In this document: piece after piece, positions 55,015 through 64,000 of the stretch
Layout of the letters: every line of letters starts with the position of its first letter
Numbering within the stretch: the first letter of the stretch is position 1
Assembly (NCBI RefSeq): GCF_003129465.1
Contig: NZ_QFFF01000001.1
Location: 1,287,501 to 1,351,500, forward strand
Direction: 5' to 3'
DNA length: 64,000 bases
Source of the DNA: Sphingosinicella humi
GTDB lineage: Bacteria > Pseudomonadota > Alphaproteobacteria > Sphingomonadales > Sphingomonadaceae
Made by a program: the position numbers and the translations under genes
The notes under the pieces: model-generated
Database searches by the model: none
Told to the model about the DNA's origin: nothing
The model's input: the letters and a program-made list of their open reading frames with translations, nothing else

Positions 55015-56406
55015 GTGGGACTGTTTTCAGCCGAACGTTCGCCGGGCGCCAAGCTTGCACTGACCATTCTCATCGGCCTGGTGCTGGCCATTCCCCTCTT
55101 CTCCGTATGGCTGCTGGTCTACGACCGCCAGTCTCAGTCGGAGACGGCGCGCGCGTCGATCGCAGAAGGCTGGGGCGGCCCGCAGCAGGTGGCAGGCCCC
55201 CTGCTGGTCATTCCCTATCGGGCGACGGTCACGGAAACGGTTACCGAGGGCGGACGCCCCGTCGTGCGGTCGAGGCAGGTCTGGCAGGAGCTGACCTTGT
55301 CGCCGGAGGTGGCGGACATCCAGACGGCCATTCGCCCGGAGCGGCGGCGGCGCTCGATCTACGAGGCCGTGGTCTACGAGGCGGCGATGAGCGGCAAGGC
55401 CCGCTTCGCCATGCCGGAGGATCTGTCGCGCTTCGGTGTGGCGGTGGCAGACATGGCGCTCGATCGGGCGGAGCTCCGCTTCGGCGTCAGCGATCCCCGC
55501 GGCCTCTTCGGCCAGCCGCCGCGCGTTTCGGTGGGTGGGCGACCGCTTCGTCTGCAGCCTGGCGGCGGAACGCCGGCGACGGGCGGCTCCGGCTTTTTCG
55601 CCTGGCTAGACGCCGCGCCGCTCACGGGTGCGCCTATCATCGTCGATTTCGCCTATGATTTCCGCGGCAACGGCTGGCTGAGCCTTGCGCCTCACGCCGG
55701 CGATACGCGCTGGCGGGTGACGTCGCCCTGGCCGCACCCCTCCTTCCAGGGCGGCTTCCTGCCGGTCGATCGAAGCGTCTCCGAGCAAGGCTTCACCGCG
55801 ACCTATCAGGTCGGCAATCTCGCGCTCGGTCAATCGTTGGTGAGCACCGGGGCGCCGCGGGGCGACGAACCCGTGCCCCCGCGGCCGGCGATGGACGCCT
55901 ATGCCGTCGCCGCCCCGGCGGGCGGCTACGAGGCGCGGATCGATCTCGTCCAGCCGGTCGACCTCTACTCCCGCGTCAACCGCGCCACCAAATACGGCTT
56001 CCTGTTCATCGGCTTCACCTTCCTGGCCTACCTTCTGTTCGACGTAATCGGTGGGGTCCGCGTGTCGGCTGTGGAGTATCTGCTGGTCGGGGCCGGCCTG
56101 GTTCTTTTCTTCGTGCTGCTGCTCGCCTTTGCCGAGGTGATCGGCTTCACGCCCGCTTATGTCGTGGCGAGCGCGGCCATCATCGGGCTCAACACGGCCT
56201 ATTCGGCGGCGGTACTGAAGAGCTGGCGGCGAGCCTCGTTTATCGCCGGGCTGCTGCTGGCGCTCTACGTCGTCCTCTACGTCCTGCTCAGCCTCGAAGC
56301 CTTCTCGCTGCTGATCGGATCGCTGCTCCTCTTCGCGGCGCTGGCGGCGGTGATGTATCTCACCCGCAACCTCAACTGGGGAGCGCGGCAAACGCTTGAG
56401 GCATGA
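55015..56406 (+). CDS. creD: Inner membrane protein CreD
   Basis: 463-residue CreD family protein: one membrane segment at the N-terminus (LALTILIGLVLAIPLFSVWL), a large periplasmic domain (about 40-305) with QQVAGPLLVIPY and FRGNGWLSLAP, then five or six C-terminal membrane segments. CreD is linked to beta-lactam and envelope stress responses through CreBC in other bacteria; no creBC genes are nearby. It starts at GTG 55015, with AGAGGAGACG upstream. It lies downstream of sdhA in the same direction, 125 bases away. Confidence 0.92.
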   Translation: MGLFSAERSPGAKLALTILIGLVLAIPLFSVWLLVYDRQSQSETARASIAEGWGGPQQVAGPLLVIPYRATVTETVTEGGRPVVRSRQVWQELTLSPEVADIQTAIRPERRRRSIYEAVVYEAAMSGKARFAMPEDLSRFGVAVADMALDRAELRFGVSDPRGLFGQPPRVSVGGRPLRLQPGGGTPATGGSGFFAWLDAAPLTGAPIIVDFAYDFRGNGWLSLAPHAGDTRWRVTSPWPHPSFQGGFLPVDRSVSEQGFTATYQVGNLALGQSLVSTGAPRGDEPVPPRPAMDAYAVAAPAGGYEARIDLVQPVDLYSRVNRATKYGFLFIGFTFLAYLLFDVIGGVRVSAVEYLLVGAGLVLFFVLLLAFAEVIGFTPAYVVASAAIIGLNTAYSAAVLKSWRRASFIAGLLLALYVVLYVLLSLEAFSLLIGSLLLFAALAAVMYLTRNLNWGARQTLEA

Positions 56407-56410
56407 ACAG

Positions 56411-57895
56411 TCAGCAGGCTTCGGCAAGCGGCGAAGCGCTGTGCTGGCCGGAGACGGCGGCGAGGGCCAGCTCGATGCGGTCCATGTCGGCCTCGAACGC
56501 GCGTTTGAGCGCCGCGTCAGACAAGGCCGCCCGCGCGACGATGTTGGGCATTGAGAGGCCGACCCGCAGGGTCGCGCCCCAGCGGCCGTCCGGCAGCTTC
56601 ACGCACTTGACCGGCTGACCGAGCCGGATGTCGTGGGCGAGCAGGTCGCGGTGCCAGCGTTGGGCATCCTCGAACGTGGCGGGCTCGCCCAGGTGGGAAA
56701 GATCGAGGGTCGAAAGCGTGCGCATCTCGATCGGGTGGCTGTCGGCCTCCGCTCGGTCGCCTTGTGGATAGGGGGCGACGCGGCGAATGGGCAGCGGCCC
56801 GATCATGGCCTGGCGCACCGCGGCGTGGAAGGCGAGGACGACGCGCGTCACCTGTTCCAGCGAGAGGGCCTGGAACCGCTCCAGCTCGAAAATCGAGGCG
56901 TCCAGCCTCAGCGTCAGGCCGAGATTGGCGCCGTCGGGCAGCTGATCGACGCCGGGCCAGGCTTGCGGCCACTCGGCACGGCGGAAGATGGTGGCAAGCC
57001 CGGCAGGTAGAGGCGCCATCCCGGTCGCGAGCGCCGGCGGCACCAGTGCGAAGCCGCTGAACGGCGGACCGCCCATGAACTTGGATCCGGTGACGAAGAC
57101 GATGGCGTCCCGGGCCAGGTAATCGGCAATCGCGGCCGAGGTGATCCGCGCCTGGCAGGCATCGACGACGAAGGTGATCCCGTCGCCATGGGCGGCGCGC
57201 AGGCGATCGATGTCGGCGAGGGACGGGAGGATCAGCCCGGTCTTGGAGCCGTGGACAATGTGGATGAGCGGGTGCCGACCGGCCGCGGCGGCGGCCGCGA
57301 TGGCAGCTTCTATCGCGGCCGTGATCTCGGACGAAGGGCGGCCGTAGCCGCGCGCGTCGCGCACCGGTATGTCGATCAGGTCGACGTGGGTTTCGTCGAG
57401 GCCGGGCACGGTCTGGCCAACCTGAACCGCGACACCGAGCGCCGTCTCGTCGGCGAAATAGCGGCCGTGGGCCGAGTGGATGCAGCCGCTCCCGACCTCG
57501 TCGGCGCCCAGCAATATGTTGTGGGTTCCGCCCGCTCCCTTCCCCGCCACTGCGGCCAGTGCGACATATTCGAGATCGGTGCCGGAGGGCGCGAACACGA
57601 TCTCCACGTCATTGCCCAGGGAATAGGCTTGGCGAATCCGATGCCTCAGCTGCTCCAGCTGCGCCGCATAAGCTTGGGGCGACAGCTTCCCGGCGGGCGC
57701 CAGCGCCTGCATCGTCGCCTCGACATGGGCGAAGGCCTCGGCCGAAATGTCGTTCGCGGTGGAGGACGCATAGGCGAGCACGTCGCTCGGCCGCGGCGCC
57801 GAATGGTAGCGGTTGAGACCCGTTTTCGGGTCCAGGTGAAGGCGCGCATCGCCGCCTTCCGTCATCGCTTTGGTGGCGGGCTTGTCTCTGTTCAT
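56411..57895 (-). CDS. PLP-dependent fold-type I enzyme (aminotransferase class V-like)
   Basis: 494-residue protein. Fold-type I PLP features are FAPSGTDLEYVALAAVAGK (cofactor phosphate region), VVDACQARI (aspartate that binds the pyridine nitrogen) and TGSKFMGGPPFSG, with the lysine that forms the Schiff base. About 110 extra C-terminal residues follow the core. The substrate is unknown; it is not a clear match to cysteine desulfurase or selenocysteine synthase. I chose ATG 57895, without a good ribosome binding site; the open frame reaches 57985. It is divergent from the ATP-grasp gene, 107 bases away. Confidence 0.75.
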   Translation of the reverse strand: MNRDKPATKAMTEGGDARLHLDPKTGLNRYHSAPRPSDVLAYASSTANDISAEAFAHVEATMQALAPAGKLSPQAYAAQLEQLRHRIRQAYSLGNDVEIVFAPSGTDLEYVALAAVAGKGAGGTHNILLGADEVGSGCIHSAHGRYFADETALGVAVQVGQTVPGLDETHVDLIDIPVRDARGYGRPSSEITAAIEAAIAAAAAAGRHPLIHIVHGSKTGLILPSLADIDRLRAAHGDGITFVVDACQARITSAAIADYLARDAIVFVTGSKFMGGPPFSGFALVPPALATGMAPLPAGLATIFRRAEWPQAWPGVDQLPDGANLGLTLRLDASIFELERFQALSLEQVTRVVLAFHAAVRQAMIGPLPIRRVAPYPQGDRAEADSHPIEMRTLSTLDLSHLGEPATFEDAQRWHRDLLAHDIRLGQPVKCVKLPDGRWGATLRVGLSMPNIVARAALSDAALKRAFEADMDRIELALAAVSGQHSASPLAEAC

Positions 57896-58002
57896 CGGCG
57901 CGAACATAGGGCGGGCCTTGGCGGCGGTCCATCTCGGCATTATGAGGCCGGTCGTCGGCGCGGCGCTGCCTGCCGCAGCCGTCACCCACGAAAGGCAAGC
58001 CA

Positions 58003-59013
58003 GTGCTCCAGTCCGTCCGGCCGCTCACCATCCCCGAGGAGGCCAAGCGGCGCCTGAAGATCATGTTCATCGCCAAGCACGCCAAGTGGCCCGGCGGTCT
58101 GCATCCCGAGGACGGCAACCACGCCCTCTATCATGTCGAGGTGCGCGAGATACTCCAGGGGCTGGGGCTGAACCTGGTCCTGGCCGATCGCTACGAGGCG
58201 CTGTTCGAGAAGCCCGACGTCGACTTCGTATTCCCGCTCTTGAACCGCGGCGGTTTCCTCAACAGCGAGATGATGCTGCCGCTGCTGTGCACGCGTCACG
58301 GCATCCCTTTCCTCGGTGCGAGCCCGATCCTGCGCGGCCTCTCCGACGACAAGCATCTCACCAAGCTCGAAGCCGTGGCGCGCGGCGTGCCCACCAGCCC
58401 CTGGGCGATCTACCGTCGCGGTGCACCGGTGCGCGAGGCCGATGCGCCGATGGCGGAGCGGATGGTGATCAAGCCCAACGCCTCGTCGGCGAGCTGGGGC
58501 GTGATGGATGCCTTCGATTGGGCCGGCGTCGAGCGCGCCATCGCCGAGATCCACAACATGGGCCATGACGCCATCGTCGAGCCCTTCCTCAACGGCAGCG
58601 ATGTCGAAGTGCCCGTCATCACCGTTGACGGTGAGCCCGTGGTGATGCCGATGATGCTGTTCGAGCAGGCGGATCCGTCGCACCTGCGCACCTATTATGA
58701 GAAGCGCGACCTCGTCGATCGCGCCCAGAAATATCAGCTGGTCGAGTTCACCAATGGCGAATGGCAGCCGAAGATCGACGAACTTACCCGCAAGATGGTC
58801 GAGGTGTTCCGGCCGTTCGACTATGGCCGCTACGAATTCCGGCTCGATCAGGAGACGGGCGAGGTCAGGATGCTGGAGGTCAACCTCAACTGCAATCTGT
58901 GGTCGGAGAAGGTCTATGGCCGCTCCGCCAAGGCCGCCGGCTGGACCCAGGAGCAGCTGATCGAGACCATCCTGTGCGAGAGCCTGAGGCGACACGGTCT
59001 TCTGGAAGGTTGA
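58003..59013 (+). CDS. ATP-grasp ligase (D-alanine--D-alanine ligase-like)
   Basis: 336-residue ATP-grasp protein. The nucleotide-binding region carries MVIKPNASSASWGVMDAFDW and the metal-binding end VRMLEVNLNCNLWSEKVY; these resemble D-Ala-D-Ala ligases and other amino-acid ligases. The PFLGASPILRGLSDDKHLTKL stretch is typical of the Ddl group. It differs from housekeeping Ddl, and a role in cell-wall synthesis is not supported by neighbours (sdhB and the PLP enzyme). It starts at GTG 58003, with AAAGG upstream. The substrate is unknown. Confidence 0.8.
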   Translation: MLQSVRPLTIPEEAKRRLKIMFIAKHAKWPGGLHPEDGNHALYHVEVREILQGLGLNLVLADRYEALFEKPDVDFVFPLLNRGGFLNSEMMLPLLCTRHGIPFLGASPILRGLSDDKHLTKLEAVARGVPTSPWAIYRRGAPVREADAPMAERMVIKPNASSASWGVMDAFDWAGVERAIAEIHNMGHDAIVEPFLNGSDVEVPVITVDGEPVVMPMMLFEQADPSHLRTYYEKRDLVDRAQKYQLVEFTNGEWQPKIDELTRKMVEVFRPFDYGRYEFRLDQETGEVRMLEVNLNCNLWSEKVYGRSAKAAGWTQEQLIETILCESLRRHGLLEG

Positions 59014-59033
59014 GGTATTTCTGTTCCCCGGCG

Positions 59034-59086
59034 AAAGCCGGGGTCCGGTTCGATCGCCCCCCTGGACCCCGGCTTTCGCCGGGGAA
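59034..59086. repeat. Palindromic intergenic repeat, family D
   Basis: TTCCCCGGCGAAAGCCGGGG, then a spacer, then its reverse complement CCCCGGCTTTCGCCGGGGAA. Each arm is itself a hairpin and the arms pair with each other. It lies between the ATP-grasp gene and sdhB and resembles elements seen between genes in many sphingomonads. Confidence 0.85.
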
Positions 59087-59151
59087 CGCGCAAGGCAGCC
59101 ATTGAGCGGCGGGCGCTGAGGCGCTATCCCCGCCGCAGCAAGGGAAAAGAC

Positions 59152-59937
59152 ATGGCCGAATTCACGCTTCCGAAGAACAGCAAGATCAAGGGCAAGGGGC
59201 GCGACCACAAGGCTCCGGCCGGCGCCACGCGCGTGAAGAAGTTCAAGGTCTATCGCTACGACCCCGATACGGGCGAGAATCCGCGCTACGACACGTTCGA
59301 GGTGGACCTCGACAGCTGCGGCCCGATGGTCCTCGACGCGCTCATCAAGATCAAGAGCGAGCAGGACCCGACGCTGACCTTCCGCCGCTCCTGCCGCGAA
59401 GGCATTTGCGGCTCCTGCTCGATGAACATGGATGGGCGCAACGGCCTCGCCTGCACCACCGCGATCGAGGATGTGAAGGGCGAAGTGCGCATCACGCCGC
59501 TGCCGCACATGGACGTGATCAAGGACCTGGTGCCGGATTTCACCCATTTCTACGCCCAATATGCCTCGATCCAGCCCTGGCTGAAGACGGTCAGCCCCGA
59601 GCCTTCGGGCAAGGAACGGCTGCAGTCGCCGGAGGACCGGGCCAAGCTCGATGGGCTCTACGAGTGCATCCTTTGTGCCTGCTGCTCGACCAGCTGCCCC
59701 AGCTATTGGTGGAACTCGGACAAGTTCCTCGGCCCCGCCATCCTGCTCCAGGCCTATCGCTGGCTCGCCGACAGCCGCGACGAGATGACCGGCGAGCGGC
59801 TCGACGAGTTGGAAGACCCGTTCCGCCTCTACCGCTGCCACACCATCATGAACTGCGCCAACGCCTGCCCCAAGGGTTTGAACCCCGCCAAGGCGATCGC
59901 GGAGACCAAGAAGATGCTGGTGGAGCGGGCGGTCTAG
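59152..59937 (+). CDS. sdhB: Succinate dehydrogenase iron-sulfur subunit
   Basis: 261-residue subunit passing electrons from FAD to quinone. The 2Fe-2S ligands are in [21 protein letters not shown], with the 4Fe-4S and 3Fe-4S cysteines in [16 protein letters not shown] and [17 protein letters not shown]. All are present. It is separated from sdhA by creD, the PLP enzyme and the ATP-grasp ligase. It has its own region upstream with palindrome D. Family A copy 3 follows its stop codon. Confidence 0.97.
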   Translation: MAEFTLPKNSKIKGKGRDHKAPAGATRVKKFKVYRYDPDTGENPRYDTFEVDLDSCGPMVLDALIKIKSEQDPTLTFRRSCREGICGSCSMNMDGRNGLACTTAIEDVKGEVRITPLPHMDVIKDLVPDFTHFYAQYASIQPWLKTVSPEPSGKERLQSPEDRAKLDGLYECILCACCSTSCPSYWWNSDKFLGPAILLQAYRWLADSRDEMTGERLDELEDPFRLYRCHTIMNCANACPKGLNPAKAIAETKKMLVERAV

Positions 59938-59954
59938 AGTCACCGTTGCGGATT

Positions 59955-60031
59955 CGTTCGTCCCGAGCGTAGTCGAGGGGCGTCGGCACGGAGTCATCAC
60001 ATGCGCCCCTCGACTTCGCTCGGGACGAACG
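59955..60031. repeat. Palindromic intergenic repeat, family A copy 3
   Basis: Third copy of the 77-bp palindrome also seen at 1544-1620 and 19257-19333; it lies in the short gap between sdhB and zapE. One mismatch in the left arm (AGCGTAGTC for AGCGAAGTC) distinguishes it. Confidence 0.9.
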
Positions 60032-60047
60032 ATTGTGGGGAGGCCGC

Positions 60048-61169
60048 ATGACCGCCGTTTCCCGCCGCTATGAAGCCCTCCTGGCCTCCGGCGAGCTTCG
60101 CCCCGACGAGGACCAGCGCCGGGCCGTCGCCGTGCTCGACCGGGTCGCGGCCGACCTCCAGCGCCAGAGCAAGCCGGGCTTCCTCGCCCGCGTCTTCGGG
60201 TCAAAGCCGAACGGACATCGCGGCGTCTATATGTGGGGCGGCGTCGGGCGCGGGAAATCGATGCTGATGGACCTGGCCTTCGAGACGATCGACGTCTCGC
60301 CGAAGCGCCGGGTGCATTTTCACGAGTTCATGCTGGAGGTCCACGAACGCCTGCGGGTGGAGCGGGCGAAGCAAGGCGGCGATCCGATCCCACCGGTCGC
60401 CGAGGCCATCGCGAGCGAGGCAAGGCTTCTCGCCTTCGACGAGATGGTGATCAACAACAGCGCGGACGCGATGATCCTGTCGCGTCTCTTCTCGAAGCTG
60501 CTGGAGGAAGGGGTGACGGTCGTCACCACGTCCAACCGGCCGCCGCGCGACCTCTACAAGCACGGCCTCAATCGCGAGCTTTTCCTCCCCTTCATCGATC
60601 TGATCGAAAAGGAGATGGACGTCGTGCCGCTCAACGGCCCGACAGATTATCGGCTGGAGCGGCTGGGAGGCATGCCGACCTGGCATGTGCCGAACGGTCC
60701 TCTCGCTACGGTAGCCCTTCGCGATGCCTTCTTCCGCCTGACCGACTTTCCGCCGGAAGACAGGGCGCATGTTCCCTCAGAGGACATTCCGGTCCAGGGC
60801 GGCCGCTCTTTGCACGTGCCGAAGAGCCTCAAGGGCGTTGCCGTCTTCTCCTTCAAGCGGCTGTGCCGCGCCGCGCGCGGGGCGCCCGACTATCTCGCCG
60901 TCGCTCGCCGCTACCACACGGTGATCGTCGTCGGCATCCCGAGGCTCGGGCCGGAAAACCGCAACGAGGCGGCGCGCTTCGTCACGCTGGTCGACGCGCT
61001 CTACGAGCACAAGGTGAAGCTGCTCGCCTCGGCCGACGCGCCTCCGGGGGAGCTTTACACCAAGGGCGACGGCGCCTTCGAGTTCGAGCGCACCGCCTCG
61101 CGTCTCGTCGAGATGCAATCCGAGGATTATCTCGCCAAGGGCCACGGCGTGGAGGCGCAGGCCGCCTGA
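60048..61169 (+). CDS. zapE: Cell division protein ZapE (AFG1-like ATPase)
   Basis: 373-residue AFG1/ZapE ATPase. Walker A is GGVGRGKSMLMD, and Walker B is LLAFDEMVINN. The VHFHEFMLEVHERL and TTSNRPPRDLYKHGLNRE segments are typical. In E. coli ZapE acts at the Z ring under stress and at low oxygen; the mitochondrial relative AFG1 handles respiratory-chain proteins, so its place between sdhB and mdh is meaningful. ATG 60048 (MTAVSRRYE), with GGGGAGG upstream. Confidence 0.95.
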   Translation: MTAVSRRYEALLASGELRPDEDQRRAVAVLDRVAADLQRQSKPGFLARVFGSKPNGHRGVYMWGGVGRGKSMLMDLAFETIDVSPKRRVHFHEFMLEVHERLRVERAKQGGDPIPPVAEAIASEARLLAFDEMVINNSADAMILSRLFSKLLEEGVTVVTTSNRPPRDLYKHGLNRELFLPFIDLIEKEMDVVPLNGPTDYRLERLGGMPTWHVPNGPLATVALRDAFFRLTDFPPEDRAHVPSEDIPVQGGRSLHVPKSLKGVAVFSFKRLCRAARGAPDYLAVARRYHTVIVVGIPRLGPENRNEAARFVTLVDALYEHKVKLLASADAPPGELYTKGDGAFEFERTASRLVEMQSEDYLAKGHGVEAQAA

Positions 61170-63765
<2,596 letters not shown>

Positions 63766-63818
63766 GGGGCGGGCAGTTAATCGGCGTCCTTGGGGAGACG
63801 CGCGGACTAGGAAAGCGA

Positions 63819-64000
63819 GTGATCGTGGATAGTTTCGGCGGGATCGAGCCTGAACAGCGCCCGAGCTGGGCGCGTGACAACTGGCCTTTGAGTGAGCTGG
63901 ACGAGGTCAATGCGGGCCTCGATCCGACCCTGATGGCGATCGAGAAGATCGCGGCGAAGGCGAAGGAGGCGGCGGTCGCCGCCGGACGGTCCGACGCCGA
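63819..64000 (+). CDS. sucA: 2-oxoglutarate dehydrogenase E1, partial (3' part beyond right edge)
   Basis: About 60 N-terminal residues. The segment RPSWARDNWPLSELDEVNAG and the following LDPTLM match the N-terminus of sphingomonad SucA, and the position after sucD fits. SucA is the thiamine-diphosphate subunit of the 2-oxoglutarate dehydrogenase complex. I chose GTG 63819 because AGGAAAG (63809-63815) is upstream; GTG 63825 is two codons further. The frame is open at base 64000. Only the first 182 bases are present. Confidence 0.8.
   Translation, partial: MIVDSFGGIEPEQRPSWARDNWPLSELDEVNAGLDPTLMAIEKIAAKAKEAAVAAGRSDA

Noticed and set aside
53069-55060. 663-codon minus-strand frame opposite sdhA
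   Set aside because: Antisense shadow; product has only compositional bias and no domain.
58003-59013. ATP-grasp protein as the housekeeping or vancomycin-type D-Ala ligase
   Set aside because: No mur, fts or van genes nearby and the sequence departs from typical Ddl; kept as a ligase of unknown substrate.
57982-60204. 740-codon minus-strand frame opposite the ATP-grasp and sdhB genes
   Set aside because: It spans two real genes and repeats; composition typical of a frame shadow.

Overview
The window is 64 kb of GC-rich chromosome from an alphaproteobacterium, most likely order Sphingomonadales (Sphingomonas / Sphingosinicella type). This placement comes from recognising many proteins by eye: CarD-family regulator, 7Fe ferredoxin FdxA, SUV3-like helicase next to an S4 protein, DUF4170, DUF1489, DUF2007, zf-CHCC protein, a TonB receptor, and the mdh/sucD/sucA series. 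No database search was run. About 60 protein genes are packed tightly on both strands, with many 1-22 nt overlaps. I found no rRNA, tRNA, CRISPR array, insertion sequence or prophage.

Layout. 1-10.8 kb is mostly translation and central metabolism: pheT (cut by the left edge) and pheS, a DUF5996 gene, a RamB-type regulator divergent from isocitrate lyase aceA, a DUF4170 gene, rplT and rpmI, an SDR, prs and gltX. 10.8-17.3 kb is stress and envelope: a PspC-like protein and an unannotated 35-residue membrane peptide behind a good sigma-54 promoter, a zinc-ribbon protein, DUF488, a Crp/Mpo1-like/membrane-protein operon, an SDR with an EcfG-type promoter, and a TonB-dependent receptor. 17.3-30.3 kb holds an Atm1-type exporter, recQ, a small phosphatase/sulfurtransferase-like protein, the zf-CHCC-tldD-cysteine synthase-DUF924-DUF2007 cluster, a secreted protein of unknown family, an ABC ATPase with nadB, and two tandem alpha/beta hydrolases. 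30.4-45.3 kb holds polA, a polysaccharide flippase, an NfrB-like glycosyltransferase coupled to a probable outer-membrane partner, a TauE/SafE exporter with a TIGR02186 protein, a HerA-type ATPase, an M23 peptidase, and the SUV3-like helicase with an S4 protein. 45.4-53 kb has fdxA, carD, two GIN-domain secreted proteins, DUF1489, a paralogue of the secreted protein at 24.9 kb, mgtE, a cyclophilin and a DUF5694 protein. 53.1-64 kb is TCA-cycle territory: sdhA, creD, a PLP enzyme divergent from an ATP-grasp ligase, sdhB, zapE, mdh, a foreign-looking secreted protein, sucD and the start of sucA.

How the genes work together. aceA feeds the glyoxylate bypass and its divergent neighbour is the type of regulator that controls it. 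sdhA, sdhB, mdh, sucD and sucA cover much of the TCA cycle, but sdhC/sdhD and sucC are not beside their usual partners. Four families of 50-100 bp palindromic repeats sit between transcription units. One of these repeats lies inside the pheS-pheT gap.

Most unusual items: the sigma-54/35-residue peptide/PspC unit; the NfrB-like glycan pair; the PLP/ATP-grasp divergent pair between sdhA and sdhB; the low-GC secreted gene joined by 4-nt overlaps into the mdh-sucD operon; the tandem GIN genes with an operator-like dyad; and the two uncharacterised secreted paralogues.
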